64,000 bases of DNA, taken from assembly GCF_016086655.4 (NCBI RefSeq), contig NC_052136.2, forward strand, positions 49,344,492 through 49,408,491, written 5' to 3'. Both the position numbers and the translations under genes were made by a program. This DNA comes from Lepeophtheirus salmonis (Eukaryota > Arthropoda > Copepoda > Siphonostomatoida > Caligidae). The notes beneath the pieces were generated by a model that saw nothing but the letters and a program-made list of their open reading frames with translations, ran no database searches and had not been told where the DNA came from. This document shows, in pieces, positions 1 through 12,870 of this stretch (positions are counted from its first letter, which is position 1; each line of letters begins with the position of its first letter).

Positions 1-690
1 TAACTTTTTTAAAGATATAAGAATTTGCCTATATGAAATAAAGTCGAAAATTTTGCATTAGGCTATGGGTATTATTGCTCCAAACTTTTTCCTACTTTCC
101 ACTGTGTCAATTGCAGCTTGAATATTACGTGAAACAATTGATATTTTTCTATTCTTTAACAAACCTTTTTGTTCAATCGCAATTATTTTGTTGAGAATGG
201 GTCGCAACTGTTTAGCCAATACTCCGGAGAGAGTCCTATATGATTAATTGAGAACTGCAATTGGTATCCAATGGCTATAGTTTGTACCATTTCCTTTTTT
301 TGGAATCTATGCAATTCTTCCTTTTGTTTGTGATTTGGGTAGTCGTCCAAACTTTTCCATAGATTGTCCAATTTTTAAAAGATACGGAACGACTTCATTG
401 CTAAAATTCTAATAGAATTTACACGAGACTCCATCTTGCCTACAAGGTTCATCATCCTTATAATACTTTCCTATAAAGTTAGATATATTATCTTAGGAGA
501 TCTTGAACAGTGGAAATTACAACTCTTTTCGGAAAGTGGCCTCTTTTTGTGCCAACAATATTTTGGAAATGGGATGAAAGTAGTCTAACACATCTACCGG
601 TTTAGTTATACCTTTTCCTTCAACAACAACTTTTTTTAACACCGGGGGGGAGAAAATCTGTCTTTCTTAAAATATTTCTTCAGTTTGTAA
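1..690 (-). pseudogene. LINE ORF2 remnant, reverse transcriptase domain (partial, runs off left edge)
   Basis: Read leftwards, this is the start of a non-LTR retrotransposon reverse transcriptase, which would copy LINE RNA at a nicked genomic target. Translation in shifting frames gives IPKKGN near 300, then SHWIPIAVLN, LAKQLRPILNKIIAIEQKG, LLKNRKIS and RNIQAAIDTV, ending near CKIFDF at the window edge. These are the conserved RT blocks 0 to 2 in correct order. The Asp-Tyr of the first catalytic block (usually DYxKAFD) is replaced by a stop (PIA, TAA, CKIFD). A weaker N-terminal stretch (VDVLDYFHPISKILLAQKE) lies at about 520-640. Several frameshifts and stops make it dead. The blocks match those of the LINE at 46.6-46.9 kb, suggesting the same family. 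The WxPIxxLN...QKG style suggests an L1/Tx1-like group, but I am unsure of the clade. Confidence 0.8.
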
Positions 691-784
691 AGAGGTTATT
701 TAATTTTTTTTTTGTATTATTAAGAACGGAGTAGTCAAGAGCACCGTTACTATAAAGTAGTTGTTTCTTCCACAAATCTCTGGG

Positions 785-845
785 AGTGCTATGCCTTAAA
801 CTACCTGTTGTCGATCCTTAATGACTCGACTCAAGTTGACACAAC
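785..845 (-). repeat. Partial SINE-like repeat copy (short)
   Basis: The reverse complement contains ATTAAGGATCGACAACAG after a GAGTCGAGT-like stretch. It closely resembles the 5' part of the dispersed repeat seen at 50,526 (ATTGAGGATCGACAACAG). The 3' half is not recognisable, so this is a short, doubtful copy. Confidence 0.3.
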
Positions 846-849
846 CCTA

Positions 850-3800
850 CAAATTAAAGCGCAGTAATGAATATTATTGTGGTAATGTTGTGACAAAGGT
901 AAATTTCAACAAAAATTAGTAATAAATTGTCTATATATTTTTTGTTTTCATTGGCCCAAAATCTATAGAGTTTACACATTATATGTTTTCCTACATGCAA
1001 AGTAATTTGGCATATATTTCCGTAAATAACATAGATTGCTTTATTCAGAGTATAGGTATCTGTCCTTAAATGTTTACTTAATAAGCAAGATAAAATTTTA
1101 TTTAAAGTTCAAACTTTAATCTGTTATTTTATTAATCAAAGCAAGATCTGACACACTATTTTTATAAAAAAAACCCACATGTTCAAACAAGTTGACCTCA
1201 ATTGATAGATATTGCTCCCTCGAGAATAAATATAATATATAAAACTAAGGCATTGCATAGAAATTGAAGCTCTTTCAAATTAAAGTTAGATACTTTGTGA
1301 CGTCATGTTTCCACTTTGATTATCTTCCAAATAATCCGAACTCATTTAAAAACAAAGTGCACATTATTTATTTACTTAATTTCAGCACTTATAAATTTTA
1401 ACAAATCCTTCGGCGTAAGAATCGTTTTCTACTTTTGTATTAATTAAAAGTATCCGTGAGCCAGTTTATTAGCTTTTTCAAGGTCTTTATTGACTGTGTC
1501 GTATTAGAAAAGATTCTATGATGAAGATTCGAAGATGGTTTTACGGATGAAGTTGGACCACAATCCTTATTTGAATCCAATCTTTGTCTGCAAATCAAAA
1601 ACGAGTTTACATATTTAATATATACCATGCAAAAATATCACTTAGATATGTATTTCCATTAAAATAACACAAGTCTCTAAATATATTCTTTTTAATCAAG
1701 GAAAAATCAATGCTATGAAATTCATATTTCATAAAATTGCTATCATTTATTGGGGAAAAAATACACTTTAAAAAAAGTTGTGAAATGTACATTAAACTCT
1801 GTACTTTACATATAAGTATACTTTTATTCTAAATTATAGATCATAGCTACCAACATAATGAGTTGTTTGAAATAGTATGTACAATATACTTACATATAAT
1901 GAAATCAAACTCAACTGAATAAATAATTATTCCTGATTACTTTTATATATATCAAGAGACAGATTAAGATATATGTATATTTACCATGAAAAGTTTTTCA
2001 CGAGTAATATACATACATAAACTCTTTTCTCTCGATTAATCATTTGAAACCTTTAATTATATGGGTAGCTATTGGTATTAATGTGAGGTATTAAAAAAGG
2101 TACAAATTAATAATCACACACTGGAACTTGTATAATGTTAAAATCATTGTTGATAAATTTGTCTTTCTTTTCAAATGTAATGTTGAGGTACATTTAAAAT
2201 GATGTATTTAATATCTATTTATATGAATTTCAATAAGCCTTATAAACAATATTGACAAAGTTACGTATTTCTGAAATGTTATTAATCCTTTGTTAGTGAA
2301 CAATCATTTTATATCGCATAAGTGAACTGGTTAAAAAAGTTATCCAAAAAATAAAATGTATTAAGTTACACAATAAACTGTTAAGCACTTATATTTATCA
2401 CGGTATTTCAATTTTATTTCATTTTTGAACTAATCCATCCATTTTGCACTCGTTAATACTAATTGAAATACTAAAAATACATGTATGAATATATGAGATT
2501 GAAAAAAATAAATTTAATCTAAAATAATCTTAAGAATATGACTTTGTGTATTTAACATATAATTATTTGATATTATTTTTCAAACAAAATTTTTTTTATA
2601 TTTCTATGAAATATTCAAGAATTGCATATAATTTTATAAAATGTTGCAAGAAAAATATTGGCAATAAAATGTAGATTTTAAATTAATAAAAGTATTTTAT
2701 AAATACTGGATAGTATAATATCCCATATTACGAACAGAAAGTTAATACTGTAACCAACACACAGTTGTGTTTTTCGATATACTAGAACTAACACATTAGG
2801 ACCGTTACAATAATACATTTTTGTTGGAGCCGATACATGTAACGCCATCAAAAAAAATTTCATGCAATAATGTAACTCCTCCTCTAAATTTCTGAGTTAT
2901 CTTTTCTCCACCACCAACATAATTTATACTCATAAAAAAAGCAAAAATAAAAATGGTACTTTTAGGAAAAAAAATCCCCAAATACGTTTACTAACTTTGA
3001 CCTCTATCAAACATCCTGCCAACACACCTATAAGTGGATGTGAGTCACCTTTAACGATATTTTTGTTTAAAATTTTTAGTTGAAAAGTACTGAATAGGGA
3101 TATTTGTTCGGGTAATGTATCGTGAAAACACTGATGCATCAAGTATAGTTTTCTCTTTATTTTTAAAACAATAACACGTTAACAAATTAAATATTTTGTT
3201 TTGTTACATTTATTTTTCATGTTTTCTGTAGCACGAAAAAGTTGCTTTGTCTAAAATATCATTAATAATATTACTAGCTTTAGAAATAAAAAAAGAGCAA
3301 TTTTCTGTAGACAAAAAATCGCTTCTTAATGATGATATAAAAAATATGATATCTAAGATAAATGTTGATGATGAAATTTGAATGTCTTTTGTTTATATTG
3401 TGACTAAAATACACTCGTTATTCTCTTAACTTGTACAAAGGGGTCATACAAATTAAGAGGAACAATTATTTTTTGAATACCGAAAGCGCTTATTTTCCCG
3501 TTTATAATACAGCTTTATATTACAAGCACAAAAATTAACAAGTTACTTTTCTGTCATCGATTTTTATGCCCATTTTTTTCCTATTAACGTTCTTTACGTT
3601 CAATTGGTCAAATTAAAATTCGTTCATTCTAAGCAATGAACAATTACGAACAACTAAAGGCTAATATTTCTATTGTCAGTACAGAATTAGCTAATTGCAA
3701 TTGAATTCGAATCTTTTTTTATGTTTCTTTTCCGAAGAAAAGGTAAAAAATTCAATGAGGTTAACTTTGCGCAACTCATTAGTTGAGTTATTTATTTATT

Positions 3801-4960
3801 CTAAATAATTATTACACAATAACGCTGAAATAAGACCAAGAAATTTACAATAAATTACAAAATACATTATTAATTTATATTAATATATTTTATATTTAAC
3901 CAGTCAATATTTCTTATTAAAAAATGATTTTATATTATTAATGTTGTCCTTCAATATATATTTATTTTCTATAATGTCAGAATAAATCTTAAAATTATTA
4001 CTATTTTTTTCAAAAGAGCAAAGTGCAGTTACAAAATATAATCAAATTCGCCTTTTTATAGTTTTTAAATATGTAAAAAAGGTTAACATATATTTTATAA
4101 AAAACCTTTTTAATAAATTGAACAAAATATAAAAACTTTTATCTAAATAAATAGTCTTGTATTAATAAGAATTTTATTTTTTTAATGTATATAATATTAA
4201 AATCTACAAGTTTTATTTTATTATTTTTAAATCCTAAAATACTATCGACTGAATAAAAATAGTTTTAAAGTTTTCCCCATTTATTTTTTCTCGCTATCTG
4301 TAGGAATTAACACACAAATAAAAAATATTTTCTAGTTAGTATGTAAAAATGTTTTTCTCTTACTCATAAATTTTTAGTTTCATACATATGCTTCAAAAAA
4401 AATAAAGAATAAGAAGTGTTACTGAGTAATCCTAAAAGAGTTGTAAACATTTGAAAAATTATTTTGAAAGTTGACATTTAATTGAAATATGGCAATACAT
4501 TACATAACCTCTAAAAATTGATTTTACATTTTTGATTGATTTTTTGTGCTATTGTAAAAAGATATTTACAGTACAATCTTTTGGAAAAATATAACAAAGG
4601 GTATTTTAATAATTTTTCATATATTACAAGATAATGAGAAGTATGGGGAACAAACGAACATCTTGTATGACAACATATAATTCAGCTTTGAGCAATACTT
4701 TTTTCTTATAAAGATTCAACAGTAATTTTAATTTTTTTTATTAGTATATATTTGATCACTGATGTTAATAGTTGTAATTGAAAATATTATGACCTGTCGG
4801 TTCGTTAATAACCCCATAATTTCCCGGTCATTAGGGGTGTTGCTAGTTTTCTAGTTTTTTAGGCTTAGTCCCAAAAATGAACAAAACTGTTATATAATTA
4901 CTTATATGAATAGGTTAATTATATAGACTAGCAGAGGGTGCCCACATTGCATGGCTTTTA
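850..4960. other. AT-rich spacer, no gene found
   Basis: About 4.1 kb of AT-rich sequence. Frames are short and their translations are low-complexity (Ile, Phe, Asn, Lys, Leu) without a recognisable family. Homopolymer A and T runs are frequent. I see no splice-flanked exon, RNA gene or transposon end that I can support. Confidence 0.6.
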
Positions 4961-4964
4961 TATA

Positions 4965-5305
4965 AGAGAATAGAAACAAAGAATGAAGGTAGAAGAAAAG
5001 AAACAGAGTGATGGATATGAAAAGAGATAAGGACAAGAGAAGGATAAATATATATAAAGAAAGAAGGAAAATAGGTTTTATATGGGTCAACTACAGCCTC
5101 TTAATGACGTTGGAGACCAAAAATTATAATAAGTACATGCTAGAATAGATTATAAGTCTACTAGCTAAACTTCACACTAATTTGTGCGACCATTTTGGAT
5201 TCCATGTGTGATAATACCAAAAACAGACATGTAAATGTACTATACATAAGCTATAACAAAAAATTAGAGGGACTCTAGCCCCCCCCATAAAAAAAAAAAA
5301 AAAAA
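4965..5305. repeat. Purine-rich tract and A17 homopolymer
   Basis: Positions 4965-5073 are almost purely purine on the plus strand (AGAA, GAAAG and GGA units), giving strong strand asymmetry. The minus-strand 62-codon frame across it is a Leu/Phe/Ser-rich artefact. A C7 run followed closely by A17 (5289-5305) lies just beyond. This is simple sequence without coding evidence. Confidence 0.6.
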
Positions 5306-5354
5306 CACGACAACAACCTGGTGGTCCCCTTGGTAGTTTAAAGAATGCTCGATA

Positions 5355-5505
5355 AGAAAAAAATTAGCTGGTATGACGTTTCATCAGTTTAGTTGGGAGT
5401 AGCTATGGGATGAAGATACTAAACACAAATCCCACTTCGTATCGAGAGTGATATAGGAAAAAATTCTTACCATGTCAATTATCAATTGTACTCCGAGTTC
5501 AACAA
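5355..5505 (-). repeat. SINE-like dispersed repeat copy
   Basis: On the minus strand it starts GTTGAACTCGGAGTACAATTG, then ATAATTGACATGG, a T-rich middle, and ends AAACTGATGAAACGTCAT followed by ACCAGCTAA. The order and spacing match the copies at 12,741, 13,239, 50,526 and 59,219. Confidence 0.6.
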
Positions 5506-5509
5506 AGAC

Positions 5510-6840
5510 TTACACTTAAAACACTTACACAACTCATCAGGCTGACTTTTCATCTTTCATGCATTAGTGATTACTTATTGCTTAAATGTTTAAAAATAAA
5601 AAAAATATTACAATATATTTACAAAAACACTCATCAGGTTGCAATGATACAATTCTATAACGTCATAGCTAAAAAAAGTCCATAGATTATATATTTGTAA
5701 GTGTTTTTTTTTTAAATCTTTGTGCTAAAGTATTGTCAAATTGCTTAAAACAAAGATTAAAAACTCATTCATCAAATTTGATACGAATGGCATTATAGGG
5801 TTATATTAATATTCTTTTCTTTATTTTCTGAGCAAAATACCAAAATTAATATTGGTATCTGAACTGGTAAAAAAATTTAGGTATCCTGACAACACTTATA
5901 TAGGTATCAACCCTAATTAATGAGTTAATTATGTATTTACTTGCAAAAAAATTAACCAAAAAACCCATATTTTTTTGTTTAACATATCTGTGTAATTAAA
6001 AATATATACAAATTAAATGGTTGTGTGTACTTACCAAGAAAGAACTACTAAATAAACATACTATTTATTTACCTCAATGAATTATTTATATTAACTAAAA
6101 TATCAAATAAACCTATATAAACAATTCAATTATTGCATCGAAAAAAAAGGATTTTAATTAAAGTTGTATCAATAAGTATCATTATATTCATTTTCTGAGA
6201 AAAAGTAGAAACAAGGTTTTCATAAGTTGTATAAATGACATGAAATTTTTCAGCAATTAATTTATCAATCTATAATCTGATTAGTTGAAACTCAATCACA
6301 AATCAACTCAAAAAAAATAATGAAAAAGGGTGAAAAAATCAATGAAGAAAGTCGGTAAAAGTTATTTACAATGAAGTAAATACGGAGTTGCAAATTTATC
6401 GAAGACCAAATTACTCAATAAGTCACAGTACCTTTTAATATACGATCTGGAAGCTTTTTAAGACTGATAGCTGTAATGTCAAAATAAAAGTGCCTGTCCA
6501 TGGTGAGCAAGGAACATTCATATTTAAAATTTATCTGAACTGTAAACAATTAATGCCCAAAAAGGCGGTGAGTTTTGAATTTTAGCAAAATAATAATAAT
6601 GATTTTGAAGGTCAAACTGAACTGCTTAAATAATTGAATTCTTGTCAAATTTCTCAGCAAATATTCTTTTAAATTAAAGTAATCCCATGTTCAGTCAACA
6701 GCCCATCTTTCATAGTCGGGCAGAAGTTTCAATGCACCAGTGATAAACTTATTTTTGTTGTTCTACGGGAAGGTCTTCGTATAAGAGAAGAAGACTATGT
6801 CTCAAAAAATTTGGAATCTGTTGCCTTTTCATAGTTTAAG
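5510..6840. other. AT-rich spacer, no gene found
   Basis: No long frame, RNA gene or clear repeat boundary seen. A short AACGTCATAGCT stretch near 5660 resembles the 3' part of the SINE-like repeat but is too short to call. Confidence 0.5.
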
Positions 6841-6960
6841 AAAAAATCCTACAGATGAGAAAAAAATCGTTTTCTGTGAAGATGGAGCTCCAACTCAGCT
6901 CAATTTCTAAGTTAGGGAATTAACTTTTATAATATACAGGAAGAATAATTAAGATTTAAT
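6841..6960 (+). other. Possible scrap of a Tc1/mariner transposase (second-Asp motif)
   Basis: One frame reads EKKIVFCEDGAPTQLNF, a stop, then VRELTF. This resembles the second catalytic block of mariner-type transposases (VFQQDGAPxHxxxxVRxxL). No other transposase block is visible on either side, so it may be chance. Confidence 0.25.
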
Positions 6961-7529
6961 CACAACAACCATCGTAATATTTTGCTTATTAAGTTTGAGT
7001 GTCTTCCAGATGGTAATAATGCAATGTAGTTTTTGTAATTATTTTCTTGGAAATGGTTTGTTAATTGTGCCATTTGGCGCATTGGTGCATGGCCATAGAT
7101 AAAAATTTGTTTTCTTTTATAACGTCATCTAATATCCGAACAATTTTCACTTAAACTAAAAATTTGAATTTCAATCTTGATTATAATTATTTTAGTGGCT
7201 GATAACTATAACTAGGACAAAAAATTTAAAGATTAACTGAAAAATAACATTAAACAGCGTTTATTTAGCTGTCCATTTATTAAATTATTTTTATTGTTCT
7301 CCGTAATTAGACAAAGTGGCGACCACGTTATCAATTTTTGTTCAATAATGTTGTTTACGGTAATTAATTTTTATTCACGAAGTGTGCTCTAGGTAATACG
7401 AATTAATGTAAGACTAATCACGTAACCACCATGAAGAAAAAAAGACATCCTTCAAAAATGAAATTGATTTAATGACGTCATCCACGGTATCTTACAAGGA
7501 AGTAAAAAGATTTTTCGAAGCCAATTAAA
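6961..7529. other. AT-rich spacer, no gene found
   Basis: No frame above 60 codons and no recognisable repeat. Confidence 0.5.
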
Positions 7530-8964
7530 CTTGGACAAATATTTATCAAGTTGTCGTCCTGTCATCTTTTTTTTAATGAAAAGATAAGCACCTTAACGTA
7601 AATTTTCCAGAAATGAACATACCTGGAACCAGTCCAACATAGCTCTTCCTTTTAATAAACACCATTTGATCAAAAATGAAAATTCATATGAGGACCTTAA
7701 ATCAAAATTTATTTTTTTACCTAATGCATATTGACAATTGATTTATGTATATATACCTTTACAACTAAGAATAATGATTTGACATAATGTAAATTGAATT
7801 ATTTGCTCATATAAAAGGGTACAAAGTTAGAAGTTCAATGATGGACTCCTTTCTTAATATTCTTCGCAGCAGGCTGCCCTCAATTCATTCTTTATTACTA
7901 TTTGTTAATTCAATTTATTCGTTTTTATATGTATATATATATGTTGTAAGATTGGAATAGGGAGCAAGGGGGGCGGGATCCCTTCAAGTGTGAGGAAAAA
8001 AGACACACTCATAGAATGAAACAGAAAGAGAAAGGAATCTAATAATAATTTTATAAGATGGATGAAACTTGGAAAAAAGAAAAGAAAGAAAAATTATGGA
8101 TTAGTAGTATGTGAGTAGATGTGTATGCCTTGATGGATTCCTTATACAACATATATGTGTTTGAAAAGCAGTAATATGGAATAACGTACGTTAGGGTGAG
8201 CCTGGATCCCCGAGTTGTCATCGAAACTAATAAGACTCTTAGGAAACGCTATCATCTTGAATTCGGATAAGCTTATGAATGTCTAAAGCAGTGGTCCCAA
8301 ACTCTGGGCCTCTATCCCAAATGGAAACGTCATACCTATGCCATGGCGTCGTTAATTGATTTTGAGACGAATGTGAGTATTTTATAAAACACGGTGAAAA
8401 ACATATTAAGCCTGATGTTGCACCTTCAACCAGTTTTGCCAAGTTACTAACAATATTTAGAATCATTTGGCAGTATCTGATGGAATTTGTTCACTTAGTT
8501 ATTACAATTTTTGATATATTAGTAAGAATACCGTAAAAATGGTTCTCAAAGCTGTTGGATGGAAGTCAAAGAGATTATCTTTAAAGGCAATTTTTGACTC
8601 AAAAGCATCAACAATATATGAAGTGTTGTAGGAGTCTTATTAATTTCCTTTAGACATTATGGCGATCGGGGGATTCCCTTTCCCAATTACATAATTACTT
8701 CACGATTAAATAATCTATCATTTATAATTGTATAAAAAAAAATGAATGTAAGTCGAAGATTTTTTGATAATTGGGGTCGTCATTTTTATTTATGATCATA
8801 TTGTTTTTATAAAAAGAAGATAAAATTGACAATAAATATTTTGTGTTAAGCTGTGTTGTCACTGTACCAGGTACGTTCATTTCTGGAAAAAATCCGTTCA
8901 GGCACTTATCTCTTCATTAAAAACAAAAATGAAACGAAAACCGCCTGATCAATATTTGTCCAAG
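7530..8964. repeat. Diverged inverted-repeat pair, arms about 97 bp
   Basis: The plus strand at 7530-7626 and the reverse complement of 8867-8964 align over their whole length. Both begin CTTGGACAAATATT, share TTTTTAATGAA and AGATAAG, and end CCAGAAATGAAC followed by A or G and TACCTGG. The arms are about 1.24 kb apart. They are either long terminal inverted repeats of a non-autonomous element or two copies of one dispersed repeat in opposite orientation. The right arm lies inside the TA-flanked element at 8189-9748. No coding sequence lies between the arms. Confidence 0.6.
7930..8160. repeat. Purine-rich tract
   Basis: G-runs (AAGGGGGGCGGG near 7970) are followed by GAAA/AAAG-rich sequence to about 8100, loosely like the tract at 4965-5075. 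No coding evidence. Confidence 0.45.
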
Positions 8965-9748
8965 ATTGGGTATCTTGATTCCTTCTTCTAAAATGGATCC
9001 CTATATTTATAGGTCGATAATCAATGCTCCAAAGGGTGCTCATTTATTCACACCTTAAGCATCCATGTTTTCTTCATATTTATTATTATAAGTCCTTATG
9101 TAGTAACTTTACAATTTTTCTATGAAGTAAAGAGCAATTATATTAGCAAAAGGGGAGAAAATATTTGTGTGTAAGCAGTTTAGTGAACACACCACCTTAA
9201 GTCCATTAAGTTTATTTTCTGACTTGCGTCATCATTATATATTTATTTTATGGTTGTATTCTCTTAGGCCTCTACAATACCTAGTCAATTTTTGATGAAG
9301 TTGTGTAAATGAACTAAAATTACTTATAGATTTGTTTTTTCTTGTTATTATTATTTATATCTCTTAATTCCTTAAAGTATTTTTTAATTTTTGGAGAATC
9401 TTTAGTTCCAACAAGCCTAAGCTTTTTTTTTTTTTTGGTATTGTATATTGACGTAATTAACCCATATGTGCAATTTTATTCAAATATATTAATATTTACT
9501 TTGATCACACAGTCAATGAAGAAATTTTGAAGGAAGTACAATTTTTGAGTTTTGACTCATTCACATAGCCTCCATCAAAAGATGACTAGGCATGGGGCCT
9601 TTGTATAACACAAAATAAATAACAAATATAGCACCCTTAAAAATGGCGCAAGTGAAATGATGAAAAAAGAGCACTTAATGTGGGTTATCATGTTGATCAA
9701 TATCTGTCGAAATTGTGGAATTAATTATGATCTAGCCTCACCCTAATG
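8189..9748. mobile_element. Putative non-autonomous TA-flanked inverted-repeat element
   Basis: The left end after TA (8187-8188) reads CGTTAGGGTGAGCCTGGATC. The right end, reverse complemented from the base before TA (9749-9750), reads CATTAGGGTGAGGCTAGATC. They match at 17 of 20 positions. TA flanks and roughly 20-bp ends fit a Tc1/mariner-type non-autonomous element of 1560 bp. Its interior has no transposase blocks; it carries one arm of the 7530/8867 inverted pair. A similar solo end (TACGTTAGGGTG) lies at about 18,235. The minus frame at 8239-8466 and plus frame at 9342-9530 are unremarkable. Confidence 0.45.
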
Positions 9749-9750
9749 TA

Positions 9751-10254
9751 CATACAGTGCAAACAACATTACAAAAAATACATAAGAGTACATCTGTAAA
9801 ACATGGCATTTACATTTTGCTTAAAGAATATAATATTGATCTGAGAATACAAATAGTGAGAGATGAGAAGCATAAACATCTCTTCTATTGTGTTTTTTTA
9901 TGGATTTCCTTATATAAAACAATAGAATCAAGAAACTATATATTTGTAGACATATAAATATCACACTATATTAATGCTTATATCACTTATGAAAAAACAA
10001 TCCAGTACTATTGAATTCAGCACCAGAGAAATAAAGAATAAATAATTTCTTTGTATGGAAATTTACAATAAAGGTATATAAGTACAATAGTTGTATCAGG
10101 GTACTGAGACTGTTTAAATGTTCCAATACGAAAATTGTATTAGAACCAGTCGATTCAGCTTTACTTTGTCATAAAAAGTATAATTAGGGTAATTTGGAGC
10201 ATTTAAAAAAAACATAAATCAACATGATTGCCCTGACAATTTGCAAAACGTTTT
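9751..10254. other. AT-rich spacer, no gene found
   Basis: A 66-codon plus frame at 9757-9957 has no family resemblance. Nothing else seen. Confidence 0.5.
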
Positions 10255-10370
10255 GGAGGAGACCAGCATCGCTGTCATGACGACGTTTCATTAGATCAAC
10301 TACAATCACATGAATTACTTAGATGTTGATTTTCAACAAAGTCTTGGAATTATAACTCTGCAACAAATTT
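10255..10370 (-). repeat. SINE-like dispersed repeat copy
   Basis: The minus strand has TTGTAGTTGATCTAATGAAAC, then GTCGTCATGACAGCGATGCTG and GTCTCC, matching the 3' half of the family (AGCTAATCTAATAAAACGTC then ATGGCAGCTAAGCTGGTCT). The 5' half is degraded (GTTGAAAATCAACATCTAAG). Confidence 0.55.
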
Positions 10371-11806
10371 TATGAGTTCAAACAATTAGTGAATCAGCTC
10401 GTAATATAACTGAACTAAATTAAGTGAACTACTCAGGAGTCAATTAATAATGACAACATCTAAGGAAAATAATTTTCATTTTTCAGATTATCAATTCCAA
10501 ATAAACAAAACAGCTACAAAATACACACAATCACCAACAATAAATGTAATCCTATGGGCGGTCCTTTAAATCCATGTCAATAGACCTCAACTTCATGTTC
10601 GTTCTAACTTTTGGGTTGAAAAAAAAATTAAACATTATAGAAATATCAATATCTATTTTAATAATTACTGTGACAACACTAATATTAAGTAAATTAAAAA
10701 AACAACGATTAAATTTGTAAGACAAAATAGTGTTCAAAATTTGTACTTTCTTTTTGTATAGACTAGATATTTGAATACAGTGGTGTAGCCAAACGTAATC
10801 TAACTACTAAATAAATATTGAAAATGAATACAAAACATCATCAACCAAGAGTATATATTTTATAAGTTTACTCAGCATTACTACAAATTTCATAATGCTA
10901 TCTGATGTAGAAATAAGATAGAATATAATGATGCTTTCTTCTCACTTAATTATAATTTTGCATAACTGTTTAAATTATTTAAACATCATAAATATTTCTA
11001 TAATTTATGTGCTTACATATTTTGAGGCGTAATTATATAAAAACTAAATAGACTCCTTTAACCAAAAAAAGCTTCATCTACATAAATTAAAATAATATGA
11101 GACTTTAAAAAAGGTTTTTCAAAATGTCATAAATATTAATTGTTTTTTTTACGATAATTATAACTTACACCTCCATTACTTTCATGGTGTTGGAAAACAC
11201 TTTTTTAAAGACAAGTATATATTTTTTTATTCACATATTTATCTTGCTCTTTCTTCAATTGAAATTCCTAATATATTTCCATTACTCTTATATAGCTTTT
11301 TCGGGTATTTCCTTGAATATTCAAAAAATTATTAACAATTATTCATTATTTTGGTTCTTTTTTGTCAGAAAATATAAGTTGTGCTACATAATTAAACTTA
11401 AATGTTGATTTTTTTTTTTAAATGAAAGAAAAGGAAGCATTTATTATATCTACAAAGGAAGAACGACCACAAAATCTTCTAACCCATTCGGAATCAATTA
11501 TAAAATTCAAGAATTATTTTTAAGTCCATCCAATTTTTTTCTTTTCATGTAAAAATTTAAGGTTTAAGGATCAGTTAAAATATCATCTATAGATTGCATC
11601 AATACGTAAAATTATTAAATTCAAGCAAATGATGAATATGAAAAAAGTAAAAAATATACAGGCTATGACAACAAAACGTGGTCTGTTAATTATTGTTTAT
11701 TTTTTAATTACTATAAAAAGTTTTAGTGATTATTTTAAATATTATGTTTCTGCGGTCCTTTCTATATGGAGAAACTATACTAATCATTTAGTCATTTCAT
11801 CATCAT
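10371..11806. other. AT-rich spacer, no gene found
   Basis: Only hydrophobic low-complexity frames (for example 11,184-11,408, Phe/Ile/Leu-rich) with no family resemblance. Confidence 0.55.
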
Positions 11807-12175
11807 GAGCGAGCAACAAACAAAAAGGCAGCAATATCTAATTTCTTAGATGCTGGAGTTGATGTGATGAAGATTACGGACATTGTTAAGTGTTTTAGGG
11901 GGCTGGTTTTTATGTTGGCCAAGATAAAAACAAATAGAGAAGACCTCGTAAGGATGACAGGGAGTAAAGAGTATAATTCAATGAGCGATACAAAGGTTTT
12001 GTTAAGTTTGGAGAATAATATACTGGAGGATCCCATTAAATCGATGAATCACCTCGTCAACGATTTCTCTGTGGCAAAGATGCAAAAAAATAAAACTTAA
12101 TCGTAAGATTAGAAAAGGAAAACGGCTTGATAATATATTTTTCGTTTTTAAATTATCTACATTCTAAGTTAGATC
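11807..12175 (+). pseudogene. Mariner-type transposase remnant, N-terminal DNA-binding region
   Basis: The plus frame begins near 11,807 and reads ATNKKAAISNFLDAGVDVMK, then ITDIVKCFRGLVFMLAKIKT, a first helix-turn-helix. It continues through DPIKSMNHLVNDFSVAKM (about 12,031-12,085), the second one (family style DPTKSMRKLAxxLxV). These two motifs bind the terminal inverted repeats in mariner transposases. The frame stops at 12,098-12,100, and translation of the following bases is poor (NRKIRKGKRLDN). The catalytic domain is absent, so only about 100 of roughly 340 codons survive. No terminal repeats were found. The same frame is interrupted upstream only by lack of a clear ATG. The second-motif wording is close to that of the element at 57-58 kb, so it probably belongs to a related clade. 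Confidence 0.7.
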
Positions 12176-12740
12176 TTTGTGACGAGAATATCTCCCTGAA
12201 AAAGAAGAATAAAAGGACCTTTGCCTACCTTTGTTTTACTTTTTAGAATTTAAATTCATTTTAAAATTATAGTATGTTTATTTTAATATAACTATAATAA
12301 GGAAATCAAAAATTCTGTAAATCCTTGTAAGTATAATTGTTGCAACTTTTAATGAATAAATATCTTTTGAACAGAGAGTTCCATAAAGACTATAGTGCTC
12401 TTTGCTGGCTAAGATGTTTAAATTTTCAATATTGTAGAAGGAAATAATTAATAGGATCAATAATACATTTTTTTAAATATGTACTCACGAAGATCTAGAC
12501 AATATTCAAATCCTTAATAATTATAAGTGATGCAAATCCTTTTTTTTTCCTTTTGAAATAGTAATTTGAAGAATTTTTTATTTTCCTTATGAGTTATCAT
12601 AATCATCTAATGTTTCAGGAATGAACTTCTTTCTCTACTAGTTGAATTATATTCAAAACGTATTTAAATATTCGTATGTGCTCATAAAAGATAAAGAGTA
12701 AACTGGAGTATTTTTTGTAAAGTTATAATTGTAATTCCTT
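12176..12740. other. AT-rich spacer, no gene found
   Basis: No recognisable frame or repeat. Confidence 0.5.
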
Positions 12741-12870
12741 GTTAGACTCGGAATATAATTAAGGACCGACATCGGTGTAATTCATGATACTGTCATTTTT
12801 TACTTCCTTCTCTCCTTATTCTCTTGTCACAACTGATTGTAGCTGATCTAATGAATCCTCATAATCACTA
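12741..12870 (+). repeat. SINE-like dispersed repeat copy
   Basis: Starts GTTAGACTCGGAATATAATT, then AAGGACCGACATCGGTGTAAT, a T/C-rich middle, then TGTAGCTGATCTAATGAATC and CTCATAAT. It matches the other copies in order and spacing. Confidence 0.6.

Noticed and set aside
4902..5090. Leu/Phe-rich membrane-like minus-strand frame
   Set aside because: Translation of a purine-rich simple tract on the other strand.
8288..8310. CAGTGGTCCCAAACTCTGG, resembling a hAT terminal repeat
   Set aside because: No facing partner end found nearby and it lies inside another putative element; left as a solo match.
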